Of a DNA stretch of 5,773 nt, positions 4,821 to 5,773 are shown one piece after another. The notes beneath the pieces are model-generated. The model ran no database searches. It was not told the DNA's origin and saw nothing but the letters and a program-made list of their open reading frames with translations. Each line of letters begins with the position of its first letter. Position 1 is the first letter of the stretch. Source of the DNA: Chromatiales bacterium (GTDB taxonomy: Bacteria > Pseudomonadota > Gammaproteobacteria > SZUA-152); the NCBI GenBank assembly GCA_026999335.1, contig JALTPW010000101.1, positions 1 to 5,773 of the forward strand, given 5' to 3'. The position numbers were made by a program, and so were the translations under genes.

Positions 4821-5773
4821 TTAGCTCCCCTCTGTCGCGGTGGCCTTTTTAGATGCAAACTCTGTTATTGCAGAAGTTAGAGTCTCTGCCTGGGATCTCA
4901 AATGAGCGTTATCCGACTTGAGATCTGTGATCTGTTGCAGGTATGCCTTTGAAGTATTCTGTTCGTGCTTGAGGTCTGTCAACACCTCAAGATGTTTACT
5001 CGACTCATTTGTATAGTCCTGACGTACACGTTCAAGCTGTTCCGACAGCTCGGTTACCTTTTTTTCTAGTCGCTCTCTTTCTTTGCGAAATGTGTGTTGT
5101 TCGTCTTTCAGTTTTTGATCTGCATCTCGAAGCGATTCTGTTAATGAAACGACCTGGTGATCCTTGCTTTGAAGATCATCACGCAGCTCTTGCATAAGGG
5201 AATTAAGATTATTTTCTTTTTCTGACCAGTCTTTACTCAGTTTTTCTGACTTATCCATAAGAGCGTTACGTTCGTTTTCAAACCTTTGTCTCAGTGTAAG
5301 GCTCTCTTGATTTCTCTCTTTAAGCTCAGCTATCAACTGTTCTTGACCTTGAGCTTTTGTATCCAACACCTTGGTTTCACTGGTTAATTCTTCAATTTTT
5401 AGGTTCAGCCCTTGAATATGATTTTTGTACGTTTCTTGTGCTTCTTCGAGGGCAGCTTTATCTTGCTGTAGCGTTGCAATTTCTCGGTTTGAAGATTCTA
5501 GCTGATCTTTTGAAGTCATTAGTTCAGTATTGAATACGGTTATTCTTTCATCCAGTACCGTATTCATGCTCTGCCAGTAGCCAAGAATCCCTTTTTTGAG
5601 CTGATCGGCAAACCCCTCAATCTGTTTTTGCAACTCTTCCGGTAGTAAGTCAGCTTGTGCTAGCAAATCAGTTTCCGCCTTAAGCACTTTCAGATGATTG
5701 TTTATCGTGCCAGCATTACCCGTGCCTGTGACCTCCCGCACACGACTCCAGCCAGGCCACTCATTATCCTCAA
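4821..5773 (-). CDS. KfrA-like DNA-binding coiled-coil protein (5' end missing)
   Basis: The minus-strand frame is open to the window edge (first full codon at 5771), so the gene starts outside; 316 residues are visible and the GTG at 5741 is internal. The visible N-terminus, EWPGWSRVREVTGTGNAGTI followed by NNHLKVLK (residues 4-31), resembles the KfrA N-terminal DNA-binding domain of plasmid and integrative-element proteins, which has a G.GS..TI..HL pattern. A helical linker follows, then a charged, heptad-rich coiled coil from about residue 78 to 310, and a short polar tail ending EGS. KfrA of plasmid RK2 autoregulates and supports stable plasmid maintenance through DNA-bound assemblies; a similar structural or partition role is inferred here. 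The gene is visibly more AT-rich than the pst genes, with different codon use, suggesting acquisition. No hairpin terminator is visible after the stop. Other coiled-coil proteins with this N-terminal domain occur in genomic islands, so the exact role is open. Confidence 0.8.
   Translation of the reverse strand, partial: EDNEWPGWSRVREVTGTGNAGTINNHLKVLKAETDLLAQADLLPEELQKQIEGFADQLKKGILGYWQSMNTVLDERITVFNTELMTSKDQLESSNREIATLQQDKAALEEAQETYKNHIQGLNLKIEELTSETKVLDTKAQGQEQLIAELKERNQESLTLRQRFENERNALMDKSEKLSKDWSEKENNLNSLMQELRDDLQSKDHQVVSLTESLRDADQKLKDEQHTFRKERERLEKKVTELSEQLERVRQDYTNESSKHLEVLTDLKHEQNTSKAYLQQITDLKSDNAHLRSQAETLTSAITEFASKKATATEGS

Noticed and set aside
5009..5197. 62-aa + strand frame inside the kfrA-like gene
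   Set aside because: Antisense to a long coiled-coil coding frame, with no supporting start signal.

Overview
The window looks like chromosome from a non-enteric gammaproteobacterium, at or next to the replication terminus. The left two thirds is the 3' part of a high-affinity phosphate uptake operon on the + strand: pstC (3' end only), pstA, pstB and phoU, tightly spaced. The PstA is the long form (550 aa, with a large periplasmic insert after the first membrane helix) that I associate with Pseudomonas-like and related gammaproteobacteria rather than with E. coli.

After phoU there are about 950 bases (3867-4820) without an intact recognisable gene. From left to right they hold: an unrecognised, probably decayed + strand reading frame (about 4002-4279); a minus-strand remnant of a ParA-type partition ATPase (4236-4469) that keeps its start, ribosome binding site, the first half of the P-loop and a C-terminal motif but has lost most of its middle and carries an in-frame stop; a 28-bp sequence at 4582-4609 that matches, from memory, the E. 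coli chromosome-dimer-resolution site dif at 27 of 28 positions; a 15-bp palindrome; and five copies of a CAAAAGT-centred repeat (4673-4805), the first three exactly 22 bp apart.

The right end (4821-5773, minus strand) is the 3' part of a KfrA-like gene: an N-terminal KfrA-type DNA-binding segment cut by the window edge, then a very long coiled coil. KfrA and ParA are typical plasmid or integrative-element maintenance proteins. Genes left of dif run rightward and genes right of dif run leftward, as expected if replication forks meet here.

Read together: PstC/PstA form the phosphate channel, PstB powers it, and PhoU couples transport to PhoR/PhoB signalling. Beyond phoU the chromosome enters a dif-centred zone that has accumulated plasmid-like partition genes. 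This resembles the known behaviour of elements that integrate at dif with the host XerC/XerD recombinases, but a second dif-like copy, which would prove it, is not in the window.
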